From: Bacteroidales bacterium
GTDB taxonomy: Bacteria; Bacteroidota; Bacteroidia; Bacteroidales; Lentimicrobiaceae
Assembly: GCA_024636955.1 (NCBI GenBank)
Contig: JAGXGB010000081.1
Location: 39,263-103,262 of the forward strand
DNA: 64,000 nucleotides
Direction: 5' to 3'
Below the pieces are notes generated by a model. It saw nothing but the letters and a program-made list of their open reading frames with translations, had not been told where the DNA came from and ran no database searches. Numbering within the stretch: position 1 is the first letter of the stretch; each line of letters begins with the position of its first letter. The position numbers and the translations under genes are program-made. Below are positions 9,097 to 17,880 of the stretch, in pieces.

Positions 9097-10125
9097 ATGA
9101 AGGTTCTGGTCACTGGAGGTACAGGGTACATAGGTTCTCACACAGTAGTTGAGTTGCAAAATAAGGGTTATGAGGTGATTATTATTGATAACCTTTCTAA
9201 TTCATATAAGTATGTTATAGACAGGATAACTCAAATTACGGGTACAAGACCAGGCTATTACAATTTTGATCTTTCTGATGGTGCAAAGACCGCTGAATTC
9301 TTTAATGAAAACTCAGACATCTCCGGCATTATACACTTCGCTGCTTATAAAGCAGTTGGTGAATCAATGGAAAAGCCGCTGATGTATTATCAGAACAACC
9401 TGATTTCACTCCTCAATATCCTGGATGGAATGAAGGAGCATCACATTGTTAATTTAGTATTCTCATCATCCTGCACTGTCTACGGGCAGCCAGATGAACT
9501 GCCGGTAAAAGAAAGTTCACCGCTTAAGGAAGCATGGTCACCATATGGTAGTACTAAACAAATGTCGGAAGAAATTATTAGATTTGCAGTTCAGGCACAT
9601 GGCTTGCGCAGCATAGCACTTCGATATTTTAACCCCATTGGTGCGCATGATTCAGCACTGATTGGTGAACTACCATTAGGAGTGCCTAATAACCTGGTTC
9701 CATTTATAACCCAAACTGGTATAGGCAAACGCCAGATGTTGAAAGTTTTTGGGTCAGATTATAATACGCCCGATGGCACAGCAGTGCGTGACTATATACA
9801 TGTAGTTGACCTTGCTAAAGCCCACGTAACAGCTGTTGACAGGATGATTGAAAAGAAGTCAGCACATGATTATGAAGTATTTAATCTTGGTACAGGTAAT
9901 GGATTTAGTGTACTTGAGGTTATAAAGTCGTTTGAGCGGGTTGCCAACCAAAAGCTCAACTATGAAATTGTAGCTCGCAGACCAGGTGACATTGAAAAAG
10001 TTTGGGCAGATACTTCATTCGCAAATGAGGAGTTAGGCTGGAAAGCAACTCGTGACATTGATGACATGATGAGTTCTGCTTGGAAGTGGGAGCAAGCACT
10101 TAATGAAAATGAAACAGATCAGTAA
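9097..10125 (+). CDS. galE: UDP-glucose 4-epimerase
   Basis: GalE interconverts UDP-glucose and UDP-galactose (some members also the GlcNAc/GalNAc pair) with tightly bound NAD+. The 342-residue extended short-chain dehydrogenase has the N-terminal GGTGYIGSHT Rossmann motif, SSSCTVYGQP with the catalytic Ser, and SPYGSTKQMSEEI carrying the YxxxK pair. The following LRYFNPIGAHDSALIGE is typical of GalE. It starts 23 bp after the acetyltransferase gene and is likely in the same transcript, supplying galactose-type donors for surface glycans. Confidence 0.94.
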   Translation: MKVLVTGGTGYIGSHTVVELQNKGYEVIIIDNLSNSYKYVIDRITQITGTRPGYYNFDLSDGAKTAEFFNENSDISGIIHFAAYKAVGESMEKPLMYYQNNLISLLNILDGMKEHHIVNLVFSSSCTVYGQPDELPVKESSPLKEAWSPYGSTKQMSEEIIRFAVQAHGLRSIALRYFNPIGAHDSALIGELPLGVPNNLVPFITQTGIGKRQMLKVFGSDYNTPDGTAVRDYIHVVDLAKAHVTAVDRMIEKKSAHDYEVFNLGTGNGFSVLEVIKSFERVANQKLNYEIVARRPGDIEKVWADTSFANEELGWKATRDIDDMMSSAWKWEQALNENETDQ

Positions 10126-10172
10126 AATAGAAAATAGACCTGAAGTATAAATTTCAAGTTCAATAAAGCATA

Positions 10173-11225
10173 ATGAAGAACATACTAATTACGGGTGGCG
10201 CAGGATTCATAGGTTCGCATGTTGTGAGGCTTTTTGTTAATAAATACAAGGACTACAATATTGTTAACCTTGATAATCTTACTTATGCCGGAAACCTTGC
10301 AAATCTTAGGGATATTGAAAATTCAGGTAACTATACTTTTATAAAAGGTGACATTACAAATGGTGATTTTATTCAGCAATTATTTACTGAAAGGAATTTT
10401 GATGGCGTAATACATCTTGCTGCAGAGTCACATGTTGACAGATCAATTTCCAACCCTATGGAGTTTATAATGACCAATATTGTTGGTACTGTTAATTTAC
10501 TGAATGCTTCATTATCATCATGGAAGTCAAACTGTGAAGGGAAACGATTTTACCATATCTCAACTGATGAAGTTTACGGTTCATTAGGTGCTGAAGGCAA
10601 ATTTATAGAATCAACTCCCTATGATCCAAGAAGTCCATATTCTGCAAGCAAAGCCAGCAGTGATCATTTGGTAAGGGCGTATAATCATACTTTTGGACTA
10701 CCAGTTGTTATATCAAACTGCTCTAATAACTACGGACCATACCAATTCCCAGAAAAGCTGATCCCATTATTCATTCATAATATTAGGAACATGAAGCCTC
10801 TGCCCGTATACGGTAAAGGGGAAAACATCCGCGATTGGCTATATGTTGAAGATCATGCACAAGCAATTGATCTCTTGTTTCATAAAGGAACAATTGGTGA
10901 AACTTATAACATTGGCGGTAATAACGAGTGGAAAAACATAGATCTTATCATCAAGCTGTGTGAAATAATGGACCAAAAGCTTAATCGCCAGCCTGGTGAA
11001 TCAGCTAAGCTGATTACTTATGTAAAGGACAGGGCCGGGCATGATTTAAGATATGCTATAGATGCTTCTAAAATAAAAGGTGAGCTAGGTTGGGAGCCCA
11101 CAGTAAAGTTTACCGAGGGATTTGAATCTACTGTTGAATGGTATCTCAATAATGAAAACTGGTTGAATGCAGTAACATCGGGCGAATATCAGAATTACTA
11201 CGAAAAGCAATACGTGTCAAGATAA
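10173..11225 (+). CDS. rfbB: dTDP-glucose 4,6-dehydratase
   Basis: RfbB/RmlB converts dTDP-glucose to dTDP-4-keto-6-deoxyglucose, the branch point for rhamnose and other deoxysugars. The 350-residue protein shows GGAGFIGSHVVR for NAD binding, the active-site block STDEVYGSLG containing the catalytic Asp-Glu pair, SPYSASKASSDHLVR with YxxxK, and NCSNNYGPYQFPEKLIP, which is diagnostic for this subfamily. It closes the four-gene sugar cluster. RfbA, RfbC and RfbD partners are not in the window. Confidence 0.94.
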   Translation: MKNILITGGAGFIGSHVVRLFVNKYKDYNIVNLDNLTYAGNLANLRDIENSGNYTFIKGDITNGDFIQQLFTERNFDGVIHLAAESHVDRSISNPMEFIMTNIVGTVNLLNASLSSWKSNCEGKRFYHISTDEVYGSLGAEGKFIESTPYDPRSPYSASKASSDHLVRAYNHTFGLPVVISNCSNNYGPYQFPEKLIPLFIHNIRNMKPLPVYGKGENIRDWLYVEDHAQAIDLLFHKGTIGETYNIGGNNEWKNIDLIIKLCEIMDQKLNRQPGESAKLITYVKDRAGHDLRYAIDASKIKGELGWEPTVKFTEGFESTVEWYLNNENWLNAVTSGEYQNYYEKQYVSR

Positions 11226-11394
11226 TTTTCCATTTATATTCCTGGTTACATTCTTGCCTTTTTGAACTTTCAGTTTCAGGAAGGACCAAATATTCTATGC
11301 TTCATTTTAATGAACCTTTGACGTAAAGGTTAGTTTAATCTTTTGATATTTCCTTCCTTTCAGGTACTCATCAAATGTATTTAAACATATAACC

Positions 11395-13551
11395 ATGAAG
11401 CAAGACGACACAAACAGCAGAAAGGACAATGATCCTGGAAGTGAGGATCATTTAACTACCAATCAAGGTGTTAGGATAAACAATACTGATGATTCTCTTA
11501 AAGTAGGATCACGCGGGCCAACACTAATGGAAGATTTTCATTTTCGTGAGAAGATGACTCACTTTGATCATGAGCGCATTCCTGAAAGAATTGTTCATGC
11601 CCGTGGTTCAGCGGCTCATGGAGTTTTCAGGGTATATGATGATTCAATGAAAAAGTATACCAAAGCAAGATTCCTCACTGATCCATCAATTGAAACTCCT
11701 GTTTTTACCAGATTCTCTACTGTTGTAGGATTCAGAGGTTCAGCTGATACTGTTAGAGATGTAAGAGGGTTTGCGACCAAGTTTTATACGGTTGAAGGGA
11801 ATTATGATCTGGTAGGTAATAATATGCCGGTTTTCTTTATTCAGGACGGCATAAAGTTTCCTGACCTGGTTCATGCAATTAAACCTGAACCTCATAATGA
11901 AATGCCTCAGGCATCTGCTGCACACGATACTTTTTGGGATTTCATTTCATTGATGCCTGAAACGATACACACGATAATGTGGGTACTTTCTGACCGGGCT
12001 TTACCAAGAAGCTATAGTATGATGGAGGGATTCGGAGTTCACACTTTTAAACTGATCAATAGCAGTGGTGAAGCTCACTTTGTAAAATTTCATTGGAAGC
12101 CCCTGGCTGGAGTTTATTCTGTAACATGGGATGAAACCCAAAAGATTGCGGGTGCTGATCCCGATTTTAACAGGCGTGATCTTTGGGAGTCAATTGAAAT
12201 GGGAAATTACCCTGAGTATGAATTCGGTGTTCAGATAATTAATGAAAGCGAAGAGTTCGACTTTGCCTTTGATTTGCTGGACGCAACAAAACTCTGGCCC
12301 GAAGAATTAGTGCCTGTCAAAAAAATAGGGAAAATGGTGCTAAACCGTAATCCTGATAATTTCTTTGCTGAAACTGAGCAAGTAGCGTTTCATCCCGGTA
12401 ACCTTGTGCCCGGAATAGATGTCACTAACGACCCACTTCTGCAGGCAAGATTATTTTCATACCTTGATACTCAACTGATACGTCTGGGTGGCCCTAACTT
12501 TACTGAAATTCCGATTAATCGTCCTCATGTAGATGTATCAAATAATCAACGAGATGGACACATGCGCCAGACAGTTAATAAGGGTCGTGTTAGCTATTCT
12601 CCTAATTCGTTAGGCGATGGTAAGCCTATGACTACTCCTAAGAGCGAAGGGGGTTATGTACATTATAATGAGAAGGTTGAAGGAGCAAAGATTCGTGAAA
12701 GAAGCATTAGTTTTAAAGACCACTTCAGTCAGGCCACAATGTTTTATAATAGCCAAACTCCAACCGATAAGAAGCATATTCTGGAAGCATTTGAATTTGA
12801 ATTAGGGAAAGTAGAAGCAATGGCCATTCGCGAAAGAATGGTTGAACTTATTGCGAACGTTGATATTGATCTTGCAAAAGAAGTTGCCAAGAGGATTAAT
12901 GTTGAATATACATCCATTGGCATCATTGAAAAAGCAGGTGATGCCGATAAAAACATTAAAGACCCACTAGCACCAGATAAGAAAAAGAAAAGTGTTGATG
13001 TTTCACCTGCCTTAAGTCAGGAAAATCATAGGGCTAATTCATTAAAAGGGAGAAAAATTGCTGTGTTGCTGGCTGAAGGGTTCAATGACAATGAATATAA
13101 AACTTTCAAAAAGCACATGGACACCCTGGGTGTTAAGACTGTGGTTATTTCAAAAATGCTAGGTGAATTGAAAGGAAATGGCGCAGACAAAGTATCAGTT
13201 GATAAAAGTTTCGTTACCACATCTTCGGTTTTATACGATGGATTATACGTACCGGGCGGTGCAGCACACATACAGGCCTTAAGCAAACAGGGCGACGCAA
13301 TTCACATGATAAATGAAACGTACAAGCACTGCAAGGTTATTGGGCTAATAAGTGAAGCAGTTAACTTACTCGGAGTAGCTGATTTAAGTGGCATTAAAGA
13401 ATCAAACACTGATGGAGTTAACATTAATATGGGTGTTATTAGCTTGGTTGATTCAAAAGATATAACCGACTTCAACACATCTTTTGAAAATGCATTACGG
13501 CGATATCGCCATTGGGATCGTGAAGATTACATAGAGCATGTCCCTGCTTAA
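11395..13551 (+). CDS. katE: Large-subunit monofunctional catalase (HPII type)
   Basis: This 718-residue haem catalase disproportionates hydrogen peroxide. The essential His68 lies in [11 protein letters not shown], the active-site Asn is in GNNMPVFF (142-143), and the haem-tyrosine region is [18 protein letters not shown]. Residues from about 550 to the end form a DJ-1/PfpI-like flavodoxin-fold domain ([18 protein letters not shown]), which marks the large-subunit clade 2 catalases such as E. coli HPII. It stands alone, followed by a strong terminator. A 170-bp spacer separates it from rfbB. Its presence suggests exposure to oxygen rather than strictly anaerobic life. Confidence 0.95.
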   Translation: MKQDDTNSRKDNDPGSEDHLTTNQGVRINNTDDSLKVGSRGPTLMEDFHFREKMTHFDHERIPERIVHARGSAAHGVFRVYDDSMKKYTKARFLTDPSIETPVFTRFSTVVGFRGSADTVRDVRGFATKFYTVEGNYDLVGNNMPVFFIQDGIKFPDLVHAIKPEPHNEMPQASAAHDTFWDFISLMPETIHTIMWVLSDRALPRSYSMMEGFGVHTFKLINSSGEAHFVKFHWKPLAGVYSVTWDETQKIAGADPDFNRRDLWESIEMGNYPEYEFGVQIINESEEFDFAFDLLDATKLWPEELVPVKKIGKMVLNRNPDNFFAETEQVAFHPGNLVPGIDVTNDPLLQARLFSYLDTQLIRLGGPNFTEIPINRPHVDVSNNQRDGHMRQTVNKGRVSYSPNSLGDGKPMTTPKSEGGYVHYNEKVEGAKIRERSISFKDHFSQATMFYNSQTPTDKKHILEAFEFELGKVEAMAIRERMVELIANVDIDLAKEVAKRINVEYTSIGIIEKAGDADKNIKDPLAPDKKKKSVDVSPALSQENHRANSLKGRKIAVLLAEGFNDNEYKTFKKHMDTLGVKTVVISKMLGELKGNGADKVSVDKSFVTTSSVLYDGLYVPGGAAHIQALSKQGDAIHMINETYKHCKVIGLISEAVNLLGVADLSGIKESNTDGVNINMGVISLVDSKDITDFNTSFENALRRYRHWDREDYIEHVPA

Positions 13552-13568
13552 AACTTAGTAATCTACAA

Positions 13569-13617
13569 AACAAGTATTGCTCAATAAGTGATCTTATTGA
13601 GCGATACTTGTTTTTAT
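13569..13617. terminator. Bidirectional rho-independent terminator, katE / fabD
   Basis: Arms 13569-13588 and 13593-13612 form a 20-bp stem with a single T/G mismatch and a TGAT loop, flanked by A-run on the left and T-run on the right. It sits between the convergent katE and fabD genes and can serve both. Confidence 0.85.
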
Positions 13618-13633
13618 AATGTGATACCGGTCT

Positions 13634-14512
13634 TTATTGTGCACTCAGTGCTTCAGCTTCTGGAGCAATCTTTTTTACAAGACCCTGAAGAACTGTTCCC
13701 GGTCCAACCTCTATAAAAGTTGTTGCACCGTCATTGTGCATATTTTGAATTGTTTGTGTCCATCTTACCGGAGCTGTAAGTTGCTTAACCAGATTTTCAC
13801 GGATAATTGCAGGATCAGATACTGGTGATGCGTTTACATTTTGGTAAATTGGGCAAATAGGAGTATTGAAGTGGGTGTTATAAATTGCTTCCGCAAGTTC
13901 TACCCTGGCAGGCTCCATTAGAGGAGAGTGAAAAGCTCCACCAACTTTTAGTGGTAATGCCCTCTTTGCGCCAGCTGCTTTTAGTTTTTCACATGCAATT
14001 TCAATCCCGGCAACTGATCCTGAGATTACGAGTTGGCCAGGACTATTATAATTAGCAGGAACAACAATCTCATTAATGCCAGAAAGTACTTCTTCAACCT
14101 TCCGGTCATCAAGGCCAAGTATTGCAGCCATAGTGCTTGGTTCAGCTTCACAAGCTTTTTGCATAGCCATTGCACGAGCATATACTAACTTTAATCCATC
14201 GTCAAATGATAGAGCCCCAGAAGAAACTAATGCGCTGAATTCTCCTAGCGAATGACCGGCAGTCATATCCGGTTTAAATTGATCACCTAAGCTTTTAGCT
14301 AAAATTACTGAATGAAGGAAAATAGCAGGTTGGGTAACCCTTGTTTGACGGAGGTCTTCATCAGTACCTTCAAACATCAAGTCAGTAATCCTGAATCCAA
14401 GAATTTCATTGGCTCTCTCAAATAATGCACGGGCTTCGGAATTACTATCATATAGATTTTTTCCCATTCCTACAAACTGAGCTCCTTGTCCGGGAAATAC
14501 GTATGCTTTCAT
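13634..14512 (-). CDS. fabD: Malonyl-CoA:ACP transacylase
   Basis: FabD loads malonyl groups from CoA onto acyl carrier protein for fatty-acid synthesis. Starting at the ATG at 14512 gives 292 residues beginning MKAYVFPGQGAQFVGMG, exactly where the family starts. The frame stays open upstream to 14593, but that extension would cross a promoter-like -7 box and overlap the aminotransferase gene, so I reject it. The nucleophile is Ser88 in GHSLGEFSAL, and the catalytic His is in GGAFHSPLM near residue 196. No other fab genes are adjacent. Confidence 0.95.
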   Translation of the reverse strand: MKAYVFPGQGAQFVGMGKNLYDSNSEARALFERANEILGFRITDLMFEGTDEDLRQTRVTQPAIFLHSVILAKSLGDQFKPDMTAGHSLGEFSALVSSGALSFDDGLKLVYARAMAMQKACEAEPSTMAAILGLDDRKVEEVLSGINEIVVPANYNSPGQLVISGSVAGIEIACEKLKAAGAKRALPLKVGGAFHSPLMEPARVELAEAIYNTHFNTPICPIYQNVNASPVSDPAIIRENLVKQLTAPVRWTQTIQNMHNDGATTFIEVGPGTVLQGLVKKIAPEAEALSAQ

Positions 14513-14537
14513 AAAGTAAAATTGGTTTTTTAGGGTG

Positions 14538-14545
14538 CAAAGATA
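14538..14545 (-). promoter_or_regulatory. Candidate -7 box for fabD
   Basis: On the minus strand this reads TATCTTTG then C, an exact TAnnTTTG match, 26 bp before the chosen fabD start. It supports the shorter fabD start. No TTTG-type -33 box is evident. Confidence 0.5.
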
Positions 14546-14568
14546 AAGAGTTTTGGATTTCACCACCT

Positions 14569-15669
14569 CTATTTGGGTAAAACTGCTTCCCACGCTTGAA
14601 GTGCTTCTGGCATATTTGCTCGCCCAAACCCAACTCTAATATGGGATTGGCCGTACTCAAACATTTCAGACGGAACAGTCATTATCCCGGTTTCCTGTAC
14701 TAACCTTTCAGCATAATCAAGTGACGGTTCACTCAAATTAAGTTTAACAAATGCAGTTGAGCCTGCAGGCGGTTCACTATAATCCTTTATGAAATTCGAA
14801 TGTCTTCCTGCAAATTCAGCAAATATCGCCTTATTACTGCGGATTTTATTAAGATTAACCTCTATGAATTCTTCACTATTGTTAAGGGCTATCATTGTCA
14901 ATATTTCAGCAGGTGCGCTGTTACAAATGCTCAGGTAATCTCTGAACAACTTCATTTTTTGCAATAATGATTGGTTGTGAGAAACAACCCATCCTATACG
15001 CAAGCCTGCCAGACCAAATGATTTGGCTGTTCCCCAGAGGCTAATTGTATTCTCATAGAGATCAACCAATGAATCATTGAGTTTTGCAGGATCATGTACC
15101 AACTTATGATACATTTCATCAGAATACAAAAGAGTGTTATACTTCGATGCAATTGAGATTATGGTGTCAAGTTCTTGTTTGGTGGGATAGTAGCCGGTTG
15201 GATTATGCGGAAAGTTTACAATTAACATTCTGGTTTTTTGAGAAACGAGACTACGGAGGTCATCAGGATTAAATGATCCGTTGATGTCGGGTTCCCAAAA
15301 TTTAATGTAACAACCAATGTCCTTTGCTATCTGGTATAATGACTGGTATGCAGGCTTCATGCATACAATTTCATCCCCCGATAAAAGGGAAAGCTTCATA
15401 AGGATATAATTGGCCTCCCCGGGTGTAAGAACAAACACCTCATCAGCTTTGATAGAATTGTAGTGTTTAGCTATTGCTTCCCTTAGTAAAGGATCACCTG
15501 TTGAATCTTTATAACCCAAAGTGAGATTATTCCATAGCTTAAGTTCGTTATTTGTAGCCTTTGACAGAACATAATCGAGGCTGAAGCCATCACAGTCAGA
15601 ACTTGACAACAGGTATCTCACGTTAAATTCATACCTGGCAAAATACCTTTCAAGTTTAAAGGGGTCCAT
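14569..15669 (-). CDS. PLP-dependent class I/II aminotransferase, substrate unknown
   Basis: The 366-residue protein is a fold-type I aminotransferase. It shows TPGEANYILMKLSLL, the NFPHNPTGY motif, SDEMYHKL with the PLP-contacting Asp and Tyr, GTAKSFGLAGLRIGW holding the PLP lysine near residue 215, and a C-terminal HIRVGFGR with the carboxylate-binding Arg. It resembles aminotransferases acting on aromatic or general amino acids, but I cannot name the substrate. It lies 35 bp downstream of folE on the same strand. Confidence 0.85.
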   Translation of the reverse strand: MDPFKLERYFARYEFNVRYLLSSSDCDGFSLDYVLSKATNNELKLWNNLTLGYKDSTGDPLLREAIAKHYNSIKADEVFVLTPGEANYILMKLSLLSGDEIVCMKPAYQSLYQIAKDIGCYIKFWEPDINGSFNPDDLRSLVSQKTRMLIVNFPHNPTGYYPTKQELDTIISIASKYNTLLYSDEMYHKLVHDPAKLNDSLVDLYENTISLWGTAKSFGLAGLRIGWVVSHNQSLLQKMKLFRDYLSICNSAPAEILTMIALNNSEEFIEVNLNKIRSNKAIFAEFAGRHSNFIKDYSEPPAGSTAFVKLNLSEPSLDYAERLVQETGIMTVPSEMFEYGQSHIRVGFGRANMPEALQAWEAVLPK

Positions 15670-15704
15670 CAGGTTAAAATTTATGAGTTAAAGTGATACG
15701 TTTG

Positions 15705-16394
15705 TTAATGTAGCCTTGATCCAATAAGGTGAATGAATTCAGCTCTTGTTTTATCAACAAGGAAAGCTCCTGTAAAATCAGAAGTTGTAGTTACTGAATT
15801 TTGTTTCTGAATGCCCCTCATACTCATACACATATGCTGAGCTTCAACTACTACTGCAACTCCTAAAGGCTTCAATGTATTGTTGATTGCTTCTTTGATC
15901 TGAGTTGTTAAGCGCTCCTGCACCTGAAGGCGACGGGCAAAGGCATCAACCACCCTGGGTATTTTACTAAGTCCTACAATATGACCGTTTGGAATGTATG
16001 CTACATGAGCTTTCCCAAAGAATGGAATCATGTGGTGTTCGCACAATGAATATATTTCAATATCCTTAACTATGACCATTTGTTTATAATCCTCTTCGAA
16101 CATAGCTGAACGCATAATTTCCTCAGGGTTTAGATCATATCCATGGGTAAGAAACTGCATAGCCTTTGCTACCCGCTCAGGAGTTCTGACTAATCCTTCA
16201 CGATTAGGATCCTCACCTATTAGTTTTAGAATTTCTTTGTAGTGGTTTCCTAATTTCAGAAGCGTTTTGTTGTTGTATGTATCACGACGGTGATACCCAA
16301 CCTCCATTGAATAGTCATCCATCATGTTTTCAATAACCATATCATTAAGGCCATCTTTCATTCCATCCTTTTCCATAATCTTTTTTTTCATCAT
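15705..16394 (-). CDS. folE: GTP cyclohydrolase I (type IA, zinc)
   Basis: FolE converts GTP to 7,8-dihydroneopterin triphosphate, the first step towards folate, tetrahydrobiopterin and queuosine. The protein has 229 residues with the zinc ligands Cys118, His121 and Cys189 conserved in [13 protein letters not shown] and [13 protein letters not shown]. The N-terminal 30 residues are unusually rich in Met, Lys and Asp, and several ATG codons occur there, so the true start could be slightly downstream. Its start overlaps the end of the PTPS-family gene by 4 bp, so the two are translationally coupled, making a pterin pathway role for both likely. Confidence 0.94.
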   Translation of the reverse strand: MMKKKIMEKDGMKDGLNDMVIENMMDDYSMEVGYHRRDTYNNKTLLKLGNHYKEILKLIGEDPNREGLVRTPERVAKAMQFLTHGYDLNPEEIMRSAMFEEDYKQMVIVKDIEIYSLCEHHMIPFFGKAHVAYIPNGHIVGLSKIPRVVDAFARRLQVQERLTTQIKEAINNTLKPLGVAVVVEAQHMCMSMRGIQKQNSVTTTSDFTGAFLVDKTRAEFIHLIGSRLH

Positions 16395-16804
16395 GTTCCG
16401 TAATACTCTACAAAGTTTCTTTCAGTTTCATACAATTTAATGCAATGTAAAACTGCACCAAGATCATAAATTGTGCCTTCAAGCTCTTTCCATATATACA
16501 TGGCAATATTTTCTGCTGATGGCAGAACGCCTTTCATAAATTCAACTTCGAGATTGAAATTTTTATGGTCAACCTTATCAATAATCTTTTCGTTAATAAT
16601 TTTGCTCAAAGTTTTAAGATTAATCAAAAACCCAGTCTCAGGATTTACTTCTCCCTTTATTGTAACAAATAACGAGTAATTATGGCCATGCCAGTTTGGA
16701 TTTGAACACTTGCCGAATATTTCGAGGTTTTGCTCATCACTTAGTTCAGGACTGAAAAGTCGGTGAGCGGCATTAAAATGTTCCTGGCGGGTTATGTAGA
16801 TCAT
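16391..16804 (-). CDS. 6-pyruvoyl-tetrahydropterin synthase family protein (PTPS/QueD)
   Basis: A 137-residue T-fold enzyme acting on dihydroneopterin triphosphate. The zinc histidines are His14 (FNAAHRL), His39 and His41 (WHGHNY), the probable catalytic Cys33 sits in FGKCSNPN, and DHKNFN (Asp79, His80) and Glu126 complete the expected active site. The spacing [11 protein letters not shown], the GEVNPETG segment and DHKN follow animal 6-pyruvoyl-tetrahydropterin synthase more closely than E. coli QueD, whose motif is shorter. The product may therefore be 6-pyruvoyl-tetrahydropterin for biopterin synthesis rather than carboxytetrahydropterin for queuosine. It is coupled to folE, and no queC/queE gene is nearby. 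Confidence 0.85.
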   Translation of the reverse strand: MIYITRQEHFNAAHRLFSPELSDEQNLEIFGKCSNPNWHGHNYSLFVTIKGEVNPETGFLINLKTLSKIINEKIIDKVDHKNFNLEVEFMKGVLPSAENIAMYIWKELEGTIYDLGAVLHCIKLYETERNFVEYYGT

Positions 16805-16859
16805 AAAACAAAATTTTCATCAAAATTACAATAATTAGCTGACCGTTATGCTTAGGCTC

Positions 16860-17252
16860 TTACCGGCTGCTTGCTCCCTTATTAAGCTTAACAAGATGTA
16901 TCACTTCAAATACTGTAAAAATCATATACATGATAAAGAAGCTAATGATGAAATTGACCGCATCATATAAAAAGTTAAGAGAGTAAACCATCAAGATTAC
17001 CAGGTACAGAAGTAGCTTAATTGTTGTATTCGCCAAGTACACATTAACGAATTTTTGAGGAGCCTGCTGTATCTTTTTATGTATAAAGAGAAATGAAATT
17101 AAGGTAGCTGCAGTGTGAAATATTAAGATGAAAGGCAATACAGGACTTACATATTGAGGTGGTGATAAAAATAATAGCCCGATAACAGCTATTCCGGTTA
17201 ATGAAGCAAGGAGTAATAGCTGACGAAGGAATAAGCGTACTTCATTATTCAT
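16860..17252 (-). CDS. Small integral membrane protein, AtpI-like position
   Basis: About 130 residues with four hydrophobic segments (for example LLLLASLTGIAVIGLLF and NFIISFFIMYMIFTVF). I chose the ATG at 17252 (MNNEVRLF) because the longer frame overlaps the preceding AtpZ-like gene. In many Bacteroidota a protein of this kind lies between AtpZ and atpB. Here no atpB follows: the next gene is the PTPS family member. Function unknown; a link to ATP synthase assembly is inferred from gene order only. Confidence 0.65.
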   Translation of the reverse strand: MNNEVRLFLRQLLLLASLTGIAVIGLLFLSPPQYVSPVLPFILIFHTAATLISFLFIHKKIQQAPQKFVNVYLANTTIKLLLYLVILMVYSLNFLYDAVNFIISFFIMYMIFTVFEVIHLVKLNKGASSR

Positions 17253-17256
17253 GATC

Positions 17257-17481
17257 TTAATTATTAGAATTAAACTCTTTGATGAAAAGCCATATTGCAA
17301 GGCTGACGCCTCCCAGCGAAAAGATAAGTGTAAATATAGGAAATGAAAGACCTAACCAATGGTCAGCCTTGTATCCTCCAAATGCACTGCCAGCAATAAT
17401 TGCAAGCATTTGTACTGCCCTACCAAAATACCGGGCATAAGGATTTAGTGGATTATTTTGCTCAGTGCTCAACAGAAGCAT
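17257..17481 (-). CDS. AtpZ/AtpI-family membrane protein
   Basis: Starting at ATG 17481 the product has 74 residues: a short polar N-terminus (MLLLSTEQNNPLN), the segment YARYFGRAVQMLAIIAGSAFGGYKADHWLG and a second membrane helix FPIFTLIFSLGGVSLAIWLF. The GxxxGxxxD pattern in the first helix is typical of AtpZ/AtpI proteins encoded at the start of F-type ATP synthase operons, thought to help c-ring assembly or ion entry. The start overlaps the bactofilin stop by 20 bp, so the two are coupled. The expected atp genes are missing downstream. Confidence 0.75.
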   Translation of the reverse strand: MLLLSTEQNNPLNPYARYFGRAVQMLAIIAGSAFGGYKADHWLGLSFPIFTLIFSLGGVSLAIWLFIKEFNSNN

Positions 17482-17857
17482 GAATTGAATGTGATGCAGG
17501 GGCTTCAACTGAAGGCCCATCCATACTGCAAGTGCCTGTAAAACGGGCGCCAGGTTCAATTGAAAGCTTACTTACACTCAACTCCCCTGTTACCACTGCA
17601 GTTGCCTTTAGGGCAAGTAACTCTTTAATTCTTAAAACGCCGTTAACATGTCCTTCAATGTCAGCGTTAATGCAGTTGATTTCACCTTCTACTGATCCGG
17701 TTGAACCTAATATTACTTTACCTCCTGCAGTGACTGTGCCATTTAAAGTACCGTCGATTCTGATATTACCGTTTGATTCAACATCGCCAGTGATAATTGT
17801 ACCTGACTGAATTAAATTAGCTGATGGGGGAGCTTCGGGTATATTGTTTTTGGCCAT
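17462..17857 (-). CDS. Bactofilin (polymer-forming cytoskeletal protein)
   Basis: The 131-residue protein has the bactofilin core of short repeating beta-helix turns (SGTIITGDVESNGNIRIDG, GSVEGEINCINADIEGHVNG, ATAVVTGELSVSKLSIEPGA). Bactofilins polymerise without nucleotide and act as scaffolds for cell-wall or envelope machinery. It follows porW/sprE by 23 bp and overlaps the AtpZ-like gene. The order porW-bactofilin-atpZ is common in Bacteroidota, so the linkage is ancestral rather than unusual. Confidence 0.9.
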   Translation of the reverse strand: MAKNNIPEAPPSANLIQSGTIITGDVESNGNIRIDGTLNGTVTAGGKVILGSTGSVEGEINCINADIEGHVNGVLRIKELLALKATAVVTGELSVSKLSIEPGARFTGTCSMDGPSVEAPASHSIHASVEH

Positions 17858-17880
17858 AATGATATAAATTGGTTGTAGAT

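Noticed and set aside
14513..14593. Upstream extension of fabD (27 extra codons)
   Set aside because: It crosses a -7 promoter box and overlaps the aminotransferase gene; the family normally starts at MKAYVFPGQG, encoded from 14512.
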